Assembly (NCBI GenBank): GCA_008508345.1
Contig: QNGE01000875.1
Coordinates: 72,575-136,574 of the forward strand
Source of the DNA: Paragonimus westermani
Taxonomy: Eukaryota; Platyhelminthes; Trematoda; Plagiorchiida; Troglotrematidae
Reading direction: 5' to 3'
DNA length: 64,000 bases
The notes beneath the pieces were generated by a model. That model saw only the letters and a list, made by a program, of their open reading frames with translations. It had not been told where the DNA came from and made no database searches. The stretch's first letter is position 1, and each line of letters opens with the position of its first letter. Below, piece by piece: positions 37,322-50,000 of this stretch. The translations under genes were made by a program, and so were the position numbers.

Positions 37322-37897
37322 CTTCCGAAAGAAAGGAAAGACCAATGAAACCAAAATGATATAACCACCATGAGTTAGTGAACGGTCAACTATTTGACAC
37401 TGCGGTTCAGCAGTACGTTCAACCTAAACGAAACAGAAATAATTAAGTAAACGGTATAAAGGAAAAAATCCTACTAGCTGGCACACTGACTGATCTCATT
37501 TCCTGATCGCTCTTCATTCTGTGACTAAAATACAACGTGGAAAAAATACGCACGAAAGAGAGTAAACAGCGAAATTAATGTCTCACTCGTTCATGACCAC
37601 AACTTTACCGTAGCCCAAGCCAGTACCTACCGCAATAGTAACATAAATATCCAATGGGAGAAAATGGATCATACAAAGATGAACAGAAAAACAAGAAACG
37701 TGACGGATTTAAGCGATGACTGTTGCACACCACTATTTCGGCGAGTGTTTCTAACTAGCGATTTGGAAGATCACACGATCTTCAGTGGAGCATGCAACAG
37801 CTAACTACATTGCTCCACAGAACAGCCTAGGTTCTCATGTTTCATGACTACTTCGTCATTGCCTGACCGCCTAGCATTGTTATGTAACTGTTGGTAG

Positions 37898-38790
37898 TCA
37901 CAGTGAATAATGTTCGGTGTGGGACACATCCGGAATCCAACGACCGCAGACTGCGCAGCCTGATATTTGACCAGTTGATCGTGTATCCTGGGTTTTCCGA
38001 AACACCCGCCGGTGAACGGTTGTGTTACTCAACTGATCAGTACACCTGACGTGGGATAATTGGTTTGGATAATGACGGTCAAATATAGCAAGTCTTCGTC
38101 GCACACAAGCCATATTTGCGAACCGTAAGGCAAAACAGAACGCACAATAGCATCAAACATCCTTCCCTTCAGAGATAATCGTACGTCAGTTCGTCGTCAC
38201 GAATGACGCAGGTTGGCGACGGTAGCACGTGCTTCTACCATTCTCACTGACACCTTGCTAGAGATATTACAAGCTGATGAGATAATGGCATGCAATTAAG
38301 TGAAAATGTCTACAGTATCAAGCGGAATGTCTGGACAAAGTAACGTTGGGATCTGAGTGCCCCATATCAGAAGAGGCATTTTGGAGAGGTCACCCGCATC
38401 TCATACAAAACAGTCATCCACTTCATCGGCAAAAGGGTTAGTAGAAATAATGTTACCGCATACCCCAAGTCAGTCAGCTCAGTGTCAGGAAGAAACTCAA
38501 CATCAAGCCCACTGGATTCCTGCAGCGAGCCTTCCAAATGTCGTAATTGACGACAGTGAACCGGAAGATGAGGTCGGACATCTCTGACCAGCACCACCAG
38601 TAGTAATAAACGATCAAGCCAGTTGTGCAGGAGATCCCTTCTTGTTTACAAAGGAAGCATACAACGATATTAAAATTAACGTATTACAGTGGGACCCCCT
38701 GTGTGAAGCAGACAGTCTCGATGAGCGTCACGAACAACAGAATCGAAGGCAGATTTAATGTCTAGAAAGTTCACCACCGTCGACAACAAA
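37898..38790 (-). mobile_element. RTE-like retrotransposon remnant (reverse transcriptase and C-terminal region)
   Basis: Read on the minus strand from 38790: FLDIKSAFDSVVRDA (motif A, the FLDxxxAFDS block, both Asp kept), then ITTGGAGQRCPTS (eroded SGVRQGCPxS), DDI-like residues and EGSLQESSGLDVEFLPDTEL. The catalytic box is TDLGYAVTLFLL: the YADD Asp pair has become Val-Thr. After a gap, ARATVANLRHS and VRLSLKGRMFDAIVRSVLPY follow (38260-38100), then FDRHY...LSNTTVHRRVF (38080-37990), which keeps the spacing of the FDHRCLRxIARICWDHRVSNxEVRRRV block. Several frameshifts. It sits about 580 bp past the phosphodiesterase exon, in sense orientation, inside the intron. Confidence 0.85.
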
Positions 38791-40099
38791 AGTGTCAATG
38801 CATAGGTCAGCAAAACAATTAGCGGTAAGCTGAGAGCAAGGTGCGATGACGGCACTAAAAATCCGCATAAAAAGTAGAATACCTTTTGACAATACCTCGA
38901 AAAACAAACAGTTTTTTTATACAAAATAGAACTTTTTCCAATCGAGCAGAAAGCGACCTACCCAAGCAAAGGAAAGAGACTAACTAGTCAGCGCCTGAGT
39001 CAAAAGTTCAACGGCAACAGAGAATGACCAATTGAACTCCAGGTCACAAAGTAAAAAACGGCAGGACGTAATGAATCGGACTTCGTGGCTAAAGTTGAAA
39101 CCACGTTTGCTTGAAACAGCAGAAGTCCATCAAAGTTTACCTATCTGAATGCTTAAGGCTGCGCGATTAAGCCCGTGCACACTGATGATATCATTTCGTT
39201 TGCGGATCAAACGTTCTCATACTAAATGCCTAGCTCGGCTGCCAAGTGAACAGCTAAGCCATCAAACCAAAGTCACCAACTCTACCACGATTTCAAACAG
39301 TTAGAAAATTAGAGGTGAATTTAGGTGATTAACGATACTAGGATCGTAGACTCGCGTCCCCGAGACGTAGCACACATCAAGTTCGAAACCTGAGAGAATG
39401 CTCGCTAGACAACTTACTGTTCTACTTGTCAAAGAGCATGGATGTTAAGAGCACCGAGATTTACCATCTGCTCGGGCAGTGGAAAACAATTGTCGTGTGG
39501 AGGTACAGAAAAGGCAGAAACGTCAGTGGAAATATAGAACAAGAAAAGGGGCAACAGCTGAATAATGTCAGTGTTTGAGAAACGACAACTCTTAGCACTT
39601 CCAAACCACTTATGTAGCCGAAGGTTGCTAACTTAAGGGCTCCCGTCTGGAGCCCCCAACTCTGAAATCTGACCCTCGAGACAACAGGAGATAGAGTTTT
39701 CATGAGGGAACCTATTCGGAGCTAATGGTGCAAGAGTCTGACCCACTTGGTGATGAGCGACTGGCCTAGCCCGAGAAAACAGTGAATAAGAAAGTGGTAT
39801 TTGAATTCGGTTGTTGCTATGCCCAAATTTATTCAAAGTATACCATACGGAATGTTTCCCAGCGGTCACGGTAAAGAGCTGTGCGAACGAAGTGCACTTT
39901 TCTTGAAAGTACTTTAACTAACCAACTTTCTCCTTATCTAGAAGATAGCAGTACTGTAACTATAAAGGTGGATCTTCTGATGGTCGTAACATCACTGTCA
40001 AAGTACTGCAAACAGTCAGTAGTACGACATACAACCCAATGCCTATACCCGTCTTTTATCCGACATAGTTGAATCCGGTTGGAACGAAGCTCCAGTTAG

Positions 40100-40510
40100 T
40101 ATAGCCCACTGAATCAGGATTTCTCGAATAGTTCACGGTTAAATTCATCAACAACACCGCTGAGTAATGAAAATTGTATTACTGGCGAGTCGTGTGACAA
40201 ATATGATAATCCAGAAGGGACTCAAATAGGAAAACTGATAACTATTGCTGAATTCGAAGTGGAAGCAGAAACAGCATGCCAAGATACGGCAAGCGCTCTA
40301 CCAGAAGCGAGGTCGGGAGCTCAGACATCTTACATCTGGACTCAGTTACCCACCCAACCCTCGGTGCCTTACAGAATTCACCAAATGATCCGAAGGGTTG
40401 GTTACCCAGGCGAAGTGTCTCCAGTGCAGTGTGTCACACTAGTTGATGATGTAGATGGTGTACGTATCGTTGGTACGAATCCAACCGAAAACAACGCTTT
40501 GTGCAGTTGA
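40100..40510 (+). CDS. Unidentified protein-like open frame, antisense inside a phosphodiesterase intron
   Basis: Open for 136 codons from just after an in-frame TAG (40097-40099) to a TGA at 40508-40510. It has no ATG in its first half, so it would have to be an exon; CCAGTTAG just before it could be an acceptor but lacks a pyrimidine tract. The sequence is strongly protein-like: NENCITGESCDKYDNPEGTQ, then IGKLITIAEFEVEAETACQD and VTLVDDVDGVRIVGTNPTEN. It is rich in Glu, Asp, Thr and Gln with few of the Phe and Leu runs seen in chance frames here. I do not recognise the family. A canonical AATAAA occurs about 350 bp downstream (near 40860). It may be the terminal exon of a nested gene, a relic of a mobile element or chance. 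Confidence 0.35.
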   Translation, partial: YSPLNQDFSNSSRLNSSTTPLSNENCITGESCDKYDNPEGTQIGKLITIAEFEVEAETACQDTASALPEARSGAQTSYIWTQLPTQPSVPYRIHQMIRRVGYPGEVSPVQCVTLVDDVDGVRIVGTNPTENNALCS

Positions 40511-43500
40511 GTCTCTTCCAAATTATCACCGTAGTATGCATGGGCCTGAGAACGGAATAGATGTCGGGATGGAATCGTATAATAACCAGAGTCAATGAAA
40601 ATGATGAATAGTAGGAAGGGGAGTGGAACAAGACATAAAACAACGGCGCAAAAGGAAAACTTATTGTCAGCTTTTCACTGCACATAATTTTCGCAAATAC
40701 ATAGCTTCAGACAGTGCGATCCAGTTTCCCAAGAAGAAAAGACCGTAAGATTTTAACATCTCGGTTACTATCTTAAGTAAAACGCAAAGTATTACAAAGC
40801 ACCCAATAGTGCAGTTGTTCAACGCTGTCAATGATGCCAGCCGCTGTCAACAGCACGTAAATAAACTTTTAATTTTTACTACAATATTAATTGTCACATC
40901 CCGTAGTCCTTTCAATTCCGTTCATCAGAACCTTTCTGATTCTCATCAACAGAGAACGAACCATAGACATTTCACTTACCATGTGAGACAGCAGTTTGCT
41001 ACAACGCTCAGTGCACCACAAGGTCACTCGGAGCGATCATTATTTGCAACTTTTGCCGTTTGCATCGATAGTGTGTAAGCGGGACCTAGTGTGAACACTG
41101 TGCCCAGAGACCGATAGATATGCACCGATTATCTAAACGAAGATATGTCGAAGAAGGTCTCACCCACAAATGGACACCCAGAGAAGTTCGTCGCTATTAA
41201 CATCAAGGTAACGTCTATCAAAACTATTCATGTATGGCTCCGAACAAGCAGGTGCCTTTGAACGTACCTTTCAAACGTGATCATATGACAATTGAACTAA
41301 GCCTAAAATTACAATCTGCATTGGCCCACACGTATCTTGTAGCGGAGTTCCTTCCGCTACGTACGACCCAGAATGTACCTCCAGGTTACTGGAAATTATA
41401 CTCTACTGAGATGCCCTTTCTGCAGTGCAACTTGACTGTTCACGTGCACATGTAGCGACGCCCACATAAAAGATCGGTACCTAAGACAAAGAACAGTTAA
41501 ACATATCCTAAAGTAATTGGAATGCACAAGGAAGAAACGGACGGTGGCAACCGAATGTACAAACTTTAAGTCATCTACTGCAAACCACATCGTGAGAATA
41601 GGGCACGTTGTTGACAAGATCGTTCGATGTGTTATACCGTGATTAGAACCCATAATTGAACCCATTCTGCGAAGAAATACTGTTTAGTGATTGTCACCCG
41701 GGCAACTTGCCCGCTTTGTAATTGATAGTATTTCCACACTTGAGACAGGATACAACAGAGGCATTGTCTATTGTTGTTGCAAACTGTAACTTGTACATGT
41801 TCGAATGTTTACGTTCTTACCTAACGAGAGTGAACGTCGTGTTGACGTCACCCGATACGTGGAGCTTCCATCAGTACTGTTATTGCCTTCGCATCACTAC
41901 ATTAGAAAGCATTCGCAGCTGTGTTCGGTTGCAGATGCGCGGCTGACTGGTTTGTCCAGTGACTAAAACACTTTCACATAATCGACATATAACAGTTCAA
42001 GAAAATACTGTTCGGCAATAAGTGAAGTAATATGTCGTAGCAATTATGTGGTCAGTTTTCGTTCATTACGTCTGTCATCGCTTACACTCTTTACTCAGTT
42101 TACATATACGGCGTCTACACACGGCGTTCAAAACACAGTGGTCAACCCATACTTTTTCAGAATTCGCAAGTTGCTCACTTTTCCTCCGCTCAGCGTTCTC
42201 GGACGACTGAATCTAAGACACTGAAGGTTAACGGTGGTAACTATCCATTCAGTCCATTGAATATGGTGAAAACTCCTAATGTGCACACCTTCCCAAGTCA
42301 CTACATTCTGTTCTCATAATTTTGCTTGCGTCTACTTTTAATTCACATGGCCTACCGTAAACAATGTTTAGGACCACTACAGAGCGCTATGCATCCAAAA
42401 GGTATCAAGAGTGAGTATGTAATCCACTTTTCCAGGCAATTACGAAGTGCCGTGAGAAGCATTTTAGGAGTATGTTCTGCTATCATCATCGTAGATTGGC
42501 CACATGATCTCCAGACGTCAAACGAGATTAGTGTTGTACCGGACTCGGTGTACAATCGAAAGTGAGCGTGAAAAACATGAATACCAATTATTAAACATGT
42601 TTGCCTTTTGATGATAGTTACAGTGTTCGTGAGTTTGTAGTACCACATATTCATGAGCCACCGGATGGTTTGAAGATTGTCCTGAACCGCTTCTGTGATT
42701 GATGGCAGATTTTTCTTACGTCCACACATACCGTATAAATACTCCCCGTAAGGACAATGTCCAGCGTGGTGCCACTCCCGTTGCTTTATGAGTGACAATT
42801 CTGACATTGATATTATGCGCGTTGTTCGAAGCACATGAGGTATCCGGTGTATGTAAACCTCTTATGGGTACAAATTTCGCACTCCCCAGCTATCTATCAA
42901 ATGAACCCGATAAACCGTATTTAATGTTAGGACTTCCACACACACATCGATTCTTTGTTTTGTGTTCTGCGATATTAACATTCTCAACATTGTATAAATC
43001 GCTCTGGCGTATGTTATGATCTTCAACTTATTTTTATGGATCGATACTGCCAATCCTCATACGCCGTGCTTTGTTGTAGTTTCGTAACATTGCAAACTGT
43101 TTTGAGAGTGACTGCACGGTTGTTTTTTGCCTAAAAACAGTGGAAGTATGTATTTTTTATTTAAAAAAACTTCGCATTTCGTAACTATCTCGTCAATTTC
43201 ACGGATCCATTTATTGTTTTGTTTTTGGACCTAGGTTTTAAATTCACCTTGCCCGATGAGTACAGAAAGTCAGGCAGCTGCGCACGTGGAATCAGTAAAA
43301 TATTAAGGCAGTGATTGCTAAAGCATGGTTGTCTCATGCTTGACACTGGCTGGTGGTCAAGTACAGGAACACTGAGGCACGTTTGTAGAAATAAGTTTTG
43401 TATCAAGGTTTCCAAGGGCATTTGTTGATATTCTCCAAGTTATTTTGTTTGTTGTCGCAACTACTGTTGAGATTGTTCGAGAATTAAGTCACCCTGCATT

Positions 43501-44870
43501 CCCCCAAGACGTTGGTTGAAAGTCGTTGTGTCCGCCTTAGGTCCATCCCAATCCGGATAACAAAAACACGATTCAATCGCGAGAGTTGCTCTGCGAGTCA
43601 AAACTAATACAAGTGACGTTTTTGTTATTGCCTATTCCGCTAGTTGGTTACTACGGTAACGTAAAATTACGAGCAAATTAAGCAAGTGTCGACTAAAAGA
43701 ACAAGGACAGTAAGTTTGTAAGCGGTACAAGAGTGAGCACGAACACGAGGACACTGTGTGAGACTATGACGCTAGGAATGAGAACGTCTGCGCTGCTTAC
43801 CTGTGGGAAGTAAGTGTGTACCGTGGAGTAGATGAAGCAACTGGAGAACAACGTGCTTGAGCGCCAAACGATTACCTCTCTAACCGTAACTGAAGACGGC
43901 GAAGCAACGAGATAAACATAGATCATAGTTAGGCGATATATGTCAAGCCAACGGAGATGTAAAATGCAAATAAGGAATTCGGCGAAGAGACGATATTAAA
44001 CAGGTCGACCCTTACGCAAGTAACTGAAATCCCAATCCTGTTTTCCGGATCTCAAAAGCCAGGTTAACATTAATAACAGCTTTCGATATTCAATATTTCC
44101 ATGAAACCTCCAAATCTAGCTCGATCCGGTCAAATAAGTTACTCACCAATAGCCGACCAGTGAAAATATGGGACAGTCAGCTGTTCAACGTACCCATGAA
44201 GAGGTGTGTTATATGATGGACTGCTGTGTAAACCGCACTGTACAGTCTTGTGTTTACTAAACTCACAAAGGATTGGGTCAGCATGAGACGATCACTGCCA
44301 AAAAGTAGGTCTCTTCACAAAAGACTGTTTGGAAGTAAAAGAAAAGATCAACACAAAGAGCAGTTGTTGGCCTTTTTCCACAGCAGCTATCCGCTCTTAC
44401 TGGCTGTTGGTGAAACTAACATCTTTGAAAACCCTTTTCAATGTCTTTTAGGCGCAAGGTTGGCGGTTTTTAGTTTCCGAGCTAAGGGATATCAGTTACA
44501 TCAGCTACGGTCCTTTCTTTTCCCCAAGGGCTAAAACTGATAGCTCGTTTATTAGTTGGCAAGAAACTTTTAATTAACTAACTTCATGAATGTTCGAATT
44601 GATGCTTTTGAAATACCTGAGGCCAGGAAACTCCAACTGAAAGTAGGCTCAGTTCAAAATTTTCGCCTTTGCTATTGCGTTGAATAGTGATCAATAAAAA
44701 ATTGTGAACGGTAAAGGTTTTCACGATGAGGAACACAGAATTTTCAGTATGGCTATGGTCACTCCGTTAATAAGTCAGTTGCCGAATACCAAATGTGACA
44801 ACCGTTAAAGTCCTATCACTGACCGCCCAATTGTTTCGCCGATTAGTATCAAAACAAAGTTCATACTTAC

Positions 44871-45192
44871 CTGATAAAAGAATTCGTCAAGCAAGCAATC
44901 CAGCCAGGGGTCGGCTACCGATGGAGGTCGAACTTCGTTCGAAATGTCACATGCTTTCAACAGGATCAACATGACAGTCAGTCGCGTATCGGATTGCTCG
45001 GTAAACACTCGACGTAAGCTATCGGCCCGTTCGACCAGACTGTTAAGATCGTTAGCCAGGAGCCTCAAGCGGTCGTCCATCATCGATGAGTTATGTGAAC
45101 GACAGCTGCGTGCATCGATTAGTTCAGAAAGAACGTCGCGGAACTGGCTTAAGCAATCTCCGTGTGTAGCCATATCTGTGGCGAGGATACAC
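44871..45192 (-). CDS. PDE9-like cyclic nucleotide phosphodiesterase, exon with second metal ligand
   Basis: Internal exon of 322 nt: it starts with the third base of a split codon (AA/G, Lys) and ends in phase 0 at CAG/GTAAGT. The acceptor is TTTGCGCCATTTATCATTCAG. It encodes CILATDMATH at the start, and LLKACDISNEVRPPSVADPW, LDCLLDEFFYQ at the end. Asp of CDISNE is the metal ligand that completes the Zn/Mg site in class I PDEs, and the NExRPxxxAxPWxDCLLxEFFxQ run is almost the PDE9 consensus. Between ATDMATH and LTVMLILLKACD there are 60 residues (including a Ser/Asp-rich SHNSSMMDDRL) where human PDE9A has about 23 by my recollection, so about 37 residues are inserted between two helices of the catalytic core, in frame and without splice sites. 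Very confident. Confidence 0.96.
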
Positions 45193-45849
45193 CTGAATGA
45201 TAAATGGCGCAAAAAGAAGACACGAATCGAGCAGTTTCAGAGTATATACAAGAGCGCACTTATATCGATCGCAAAAAGCGTACACTGCAATATCTTGCTA
45301 GATTTCTTCACAGCGAAAGGCACCATACAATACGCGCTTTTTTATTTAACTTCCTTTAAACTATAAACAGTAAAAAGAAGCATGTTGCATCAAAAGATCC
45401 CACGACCGCTAGAAAATGTTCACTTCACTGCATTCCACTTATGAGTGAAACATATCCTTTGAGCATGCCAGTCACCAGGATAGTTGGAACTCTACTGCCC
45501 AATGTCGTACTCAATGTGGATGTGGTTGCTTTATGATCAGTGTGAAAATGATCGAATAATTTCAATTGACCGAAAAGGCATCTTACTTTGGCGACATGTA
45601 GACGACACGGACTCGCGACCACAGAAACAAAAAAACAAGACGCAGTGACTAAGTGATCAGAAATTACGGGTACGTAGAAGTAACGACCGTGGTAGAAGAA
45701 ACGAGTTAACAAAGCGATGCGCATATCTGTTCATAGATGAAATCAAGGGCTTGTATACTCTAAACCTGGAAAGGGAATGTCTGAACCCCCCCCCCCTGTT
45801 TACCCAATCATACGAAGTCCCAACAAGAGGAATACAACGAATCACTCAC
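45193..45849 (-). other. Intron of the phosphodiesterase gene (657 bp)
   Basis: Donor AA/GTGAGT at 45849, acceptor CAG ending at 45193. The split Lys codon (AA + G) joins VI-K-CILATDM exactly as the family alignment requires. It includes an 11-base C run at 45786-45796 (G on the coding strand). Confidence 0.93.
45786..45796 (+). repeat. Poly(C) tract
   Basis: Eleven consecutive C; on the coding strand of the phosphodiesterase this is a G tract inside the 657-bp intron. Confidence 0.95.
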
Positions 45850-46010
45850 TTGATCACCGCTTTTCTAAACCAGAGTAACTCCGTCGGGTTTAGCCCACAG
45901 GTAATGTTAGTGAAAGGACTGGAGATCAGATCGAAAGCCACCGCACAGTGATGGTTCTCCAAAGGCGATTGATCATTGTAGCGTAATGCGAGCCACGAGC
46001 CCACATTGAT
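45850..46010 (-). CDS. PDE9-like cyclic nucleotide phosphodiesterase, exon with the ENHH helix
   Basis: Internal exon of 161 nt (53 codons plus two bases), phase 0 at the acceptor (AATTTATTGTGCAG) and split-codon at the donor (AA/GTGAGT). It encodes INVGSWLALRYNDQSPLENH, then HCAVAF and, at the end, LLWFRKAVI. The LALRYND.SPLENHHCAVAF run is the helix that follows the HDLDHPG metal motif in PDE9; the second His of ENHH is a conserved active-site residue. Upstream the frame should join ...HPGxNNxYQ, but that exon was not found. The enzyme hydrolyses cGMP to 5'-GMP and so ends cGMP signalling in the cytosol or nucleus; the cGMP preference is known for PDE9 and inferred here. Very confident. Confidence 0.96.
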
Positions 46011-46779
46011 CTGCACAATAAATTGGTAAGTTAAATCACGCAATTATTAGTCGAAGTAACTACCGTTTATAAGAGGACGTACATTGATTATGACAACCCG
46101 GAAAGCGACCTGGCTAACTGTCATTACAGATCTATTCGATGACTGACATCGAAGCGTACTGTGCAAACTCAACCTCCACAAGAAGTCCTCTACGTGTGAC
46201 GTGTTTTGCTGTGTATATTCGTCTCCATTGTGGTGTTAATCAGTTTTATATCTCGCCTCCCACCCTTTTCTCGCGGCTTCTCAACCCAGTCTTGTTTCAT
46301 TTGTCCAATTCGGACAGCGCAGAGACTCTACCGTATCCAATTACGAAAGCCTTCTTGGAAAAATTTCATCTTTACAACGCTCATCGCCCTTGTGTTGAAA
46401 TAACCGATGAAATGGCATTGGGAAGATGCACCAAAACGAAAACTAGCAAACGAGGATGAGGGAAGGTGTGGAAACACCGATTAAAGATGTGAAAGAAAAA
46501 CCTTTGGATAGCGTCAGTTCACTGTTCTGTCCAGTACTCCGTTTTAATGAGGTGCAGATAGTTATCACAAGGTTAGCAGGAGCTGACGTTGGCGTACAGC
46601 GTTGACGATGGTGTTCTAAAGACAGCGAACAGTTTTTCAACCTGAGTAACCGGGTCAGACCTGATCAGAACTGGATACTGATTTTCAGCTCTTCTGAAGG
46701 CTGTGAGACACTGTTTTCATAGTGTTGCAAGTGTGCAATGAGAGAACCGTATGAGAAGAGATACCGTTCATCGACGTGT

Positions 46780-47060
46780 TTTGAAAAGACAAGTTTCACA
46801 TGCCAATAATTGTACGGATCTCATTAGATAAGTTTCAGCGGCTCGGACATGTCTTTCGAATACTAATCCATACAACAATGTGCCGTGTACATTTCGCGCG
46901 ACTTGCGTTCCACTGGGATCGGCAGTTAGGCAGTGCGTATGTATGACGTGGGTTGGAGGGATGAAGATTTGGACGTCAAGAACACACTAACCGGTGGAGT
47001 TAAGTCAGAAGTGATGGTGATCCACTGGTGAGACCACAGATTCGCGTTTGTTTCGTTTCA
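46780..47060 (+). mobile_element. Possible C-terminal fragment of an RTE-like element
   Basis: The frame LDKFQRLGHVFRILIHTTMC resembles the HRLRWLGHVLRMPxxR block near the end of RTE-like proteins, and WDRQLG with later Arg/Gly-rich residues falls where a W+xxxGG stretch is expected. No other block confirms it and there are several stops, so this is weak. Confidence 0.3.
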
Positions 47061-50000
47061 CTTTTTGTAACCGCTCCCCTTGTTATGGCGCTAAAGCCTA
47101 ATACGTGGCAACAAATACGGCGTAAATATGCGTACTTGTACGACGCTGCCCACTACGATCACCAACGTGACAATATGACAACCAGTGAACACCCACGTAT
47201 CCTGGAACCCATATAGAAAAAAGTATTTTGTTCCAGCGCGTCGAGTTTTTACCCCACAAGGTACACATAACAACAAAACACGTCTGTCCGCCTGACTCCC
47301 TAATTCGCTAGCTAAACCTGCTCCTACAGTTAACTATGTTTGGTTGTCCAGTCGCCATTATTTTAGTCACACCTTTCCGCTAAACAATTATTAAGCCATA
47401 AATTCAGTTCTCTGGGTCACTGCTCTAAAAGTTACCTACGAATTCTGTGAGGCGACTTAGAAGTATACGGTTTTATTCAGTGAGTTAAAAGGAGATAGCG
47501 GTTAGAAAAGGAGGGTGTTGAAAAGAGCTTGACCGTGTCTTAGGTAGGCGTGTTTGACGCAAACTGACATGCATTTTTGTAGGTCAGGTCTGGGACCACC
47601 AAAAGATGAAATAGCTAGAAGAAACTAATGAATTTGACAGCGAAAATGGAGAGAGCTGTGAAGGTTCCGCCAAATAGCACTACATTCAAAGTGTACGCTA
47701 ATGGACTATGAAAACAGACTGTCCTAGCTAATGACGGCACTCGGACATAGGAAAACCAAACGGGGATGCAGGACACGGATAGAAAAGGCATTTCTGAAGT
47801 GCTGAATATGGCAAGGTGGATTCGCTGGTCCACTTTCCGCAGCAACCTGAAAGTGGTCGTGAAAACGACAGAAATCATGTATGAACCATGCGGTTTGCCG
47901 AGACAACAAATGTAACAGATGACAGGCGACTGATTTCATTCTATGATTAGTAGAAATTAGCTATAGATGTTGCCCGGTCCAAAAAACTACTTGGGCAATA
48001 TGCATGGGTTTAAGCCACATCTTGATTTCTCTTCCCTGTAATCAGTTCGGACTCCTAGTACGGCCGTGAACTCCAGTCAACAGCACAAATCATAGGCATT
48101 ATTCTGAAGGAGGTTGCAAATTTTGCATGCCCGTTTTGGTAGACATCTTATCACTAAGAAATAAACTATTGACTGAGATAGTGCGTTTCATTACTAGAAA
48201 GGTTGGGCGTTATCCGTGTGTCTTCTTTGTAGGAGAAACATGAAACGCACAAAAAGCAAGAACAGCTGGATGCAATCTACGAGTTCTTAAATTTAGAATG
48301 TAGCAGATGATACCTCGCAAGCTGAACAAACATGCACACGCACTTCCAGAAGTGTAGTCTTGTGAATACTCGATTCAGGCTGATAACTCTAGCTTCAATG
48401 TGCAGATACACAGATCACGAAGTCAATGTGGATCACGTGAATCAATGGTAGGTCTTCACGTAACCAGCATAGACGTCTACTTCGTTTATGGTACTGACGT
48501 TAAAACTGAAGAGGCTTCACCACGGAACGTGTTTGTTTGTTAAAAGATCTTGATGGGAACTTGAAATGCTATAATAAACCTTGTACCAACCACAGTGTAC
48601 ATACTCCCGATGTCCGACGTTCGAATGCATAATAATTAACAGTAGCAGCCTTGAGCACATCTACATCACACTGGGATATTCAAATAGAGACACGTGAAAC
48701 CACACACAATGTCGCGTACGTTGAACCTAATCACCACAGTTCTGTGAATTTTGAAGATAAAAGAAAAACAGTTTGAACAAGGAGTATGTCCGGAAAAATA
48801 TCGTAAACAGCAGGGATGGCTTGGAAGAGGCACAGCGGGATTGGTGAGGTAGAATCCATAGGTGCTCGTCATCTAACAGCTAATGAAACGGAACTGACAT
48901 CTTAAAGTTAATCAGTAAGGAAATAATTGGAAAACTTTAAGTTAGAATGCAAAAGATGAGTACGATTTGTAAAGCTGGATGGCGAACTCAGAAATGAGCG
49001 GCAAACATCGTTCGAGTATAAAAGTATGTCATGACTTGTTTGCTAGATCTGGGATATCGTTTAATAGATGAACAAAGTAGTGTGCACGAAGCATGCACAA
49101 ACATATCCACGGGACAAATCGGATTATCTGTTAGGCTGAAAGAGGATATAGTGACCGTCCGGTTTCAAAACTCTGGTTTTACCCACAATAGCAGACGAAC
49201 ACAACTGGACACGCGTATCCTATAGACAGAGTGTTTAAGAGACCGGGAAACAGTAAGTCAGTTGATGGCAAGCCATTGCTGTTAGTCGTAAACGAATAAA
49301 GAAACGAAGGAAAAAACCACCAATATGCCAATCGGAAATTAGGTGTACACGAAAAGTCAGAACAACTCAGATTATCGTGGGATACTGAAAAAGAAACTTC
49401 ACCCTAACAACAACATCACAGTCGTTATAACTACTAGCATCGCTACAATGTTGTATCCAAAAGTACCATCCAGTTCTGGGGTAACCGAACACAACGCAGC
49501 TAGCACCTCACTAAAACAAGCATCGACGTAATGGTAGGATGAAACAACACAATCGTTTTGATGGCATACTTAACAGATAACACAGCAAGGCGGTTCGGGT
49601 GAATCGGTTATGAACGACATGAAGAAAATGGAGGTCCGAACATCCCAGTTCCCGAGTGACTTTACCGAGAACACCAATTTAGAAGGCGCATTGGTGAATT
49701 GCAGTGTACAGTATCTTCCCAGTAGTGAGCGGGTTGGTGGTGGCTAAACGCACAACGTCTAACACCTGTGCATAAAGCGTGTGAACCACATTGAATAAGT
49801 CGGAAAACTGGATTGTTCTATCGAAACACGCGTCATCCGATTAATACGCACTAAAACATGATAGACAACCCTGAAGAAAGCGAGGAAGGGTTGACATTAA
49901 ACACGTTTTTTTTAAACCTGGTTATTAACGGTGAATGAATAGATCGATTGTCAGTGAGATGTGTGTGAAAATACCATACATTTTACACTAAATTGGCATA

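Larger units (their letters stand above)
37322..44870 (-). other. Intron of the phosphodiesterase gene (7549 bp)
   Basis: Intron from a near-ideal donor (CAG/GTAAGTATG at 44870) to the AG at 37323-37322. It holds an RTE-like remnant (37898-38790) and an antisense protein-like frame (40100-40510). The rest, including 40511-44870, shows no coding signal; the 160-codon minus frame at 42834-42352 has no motif. Confidence 0.85.

Noticed and set aside
39370..39410. AAGTTCGAAACC resembling a Pol III B box
   Set aside because: No T-stem pairing or upstream A box; weaker than the other SINE fragments.
32348..40376. 15-bp identity TGCCTTACAGAATTC at 32350 and 40363
   Set aside because: Flanks do not align convincingly; too short to call a repeat.
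42352..42834. 160-codon minus-strand open frame inside a PDE intron
   Set aside because: No recognisable motif, no good splice sites, mixed composition rich in Ile, Leu and Cys; probably chance.
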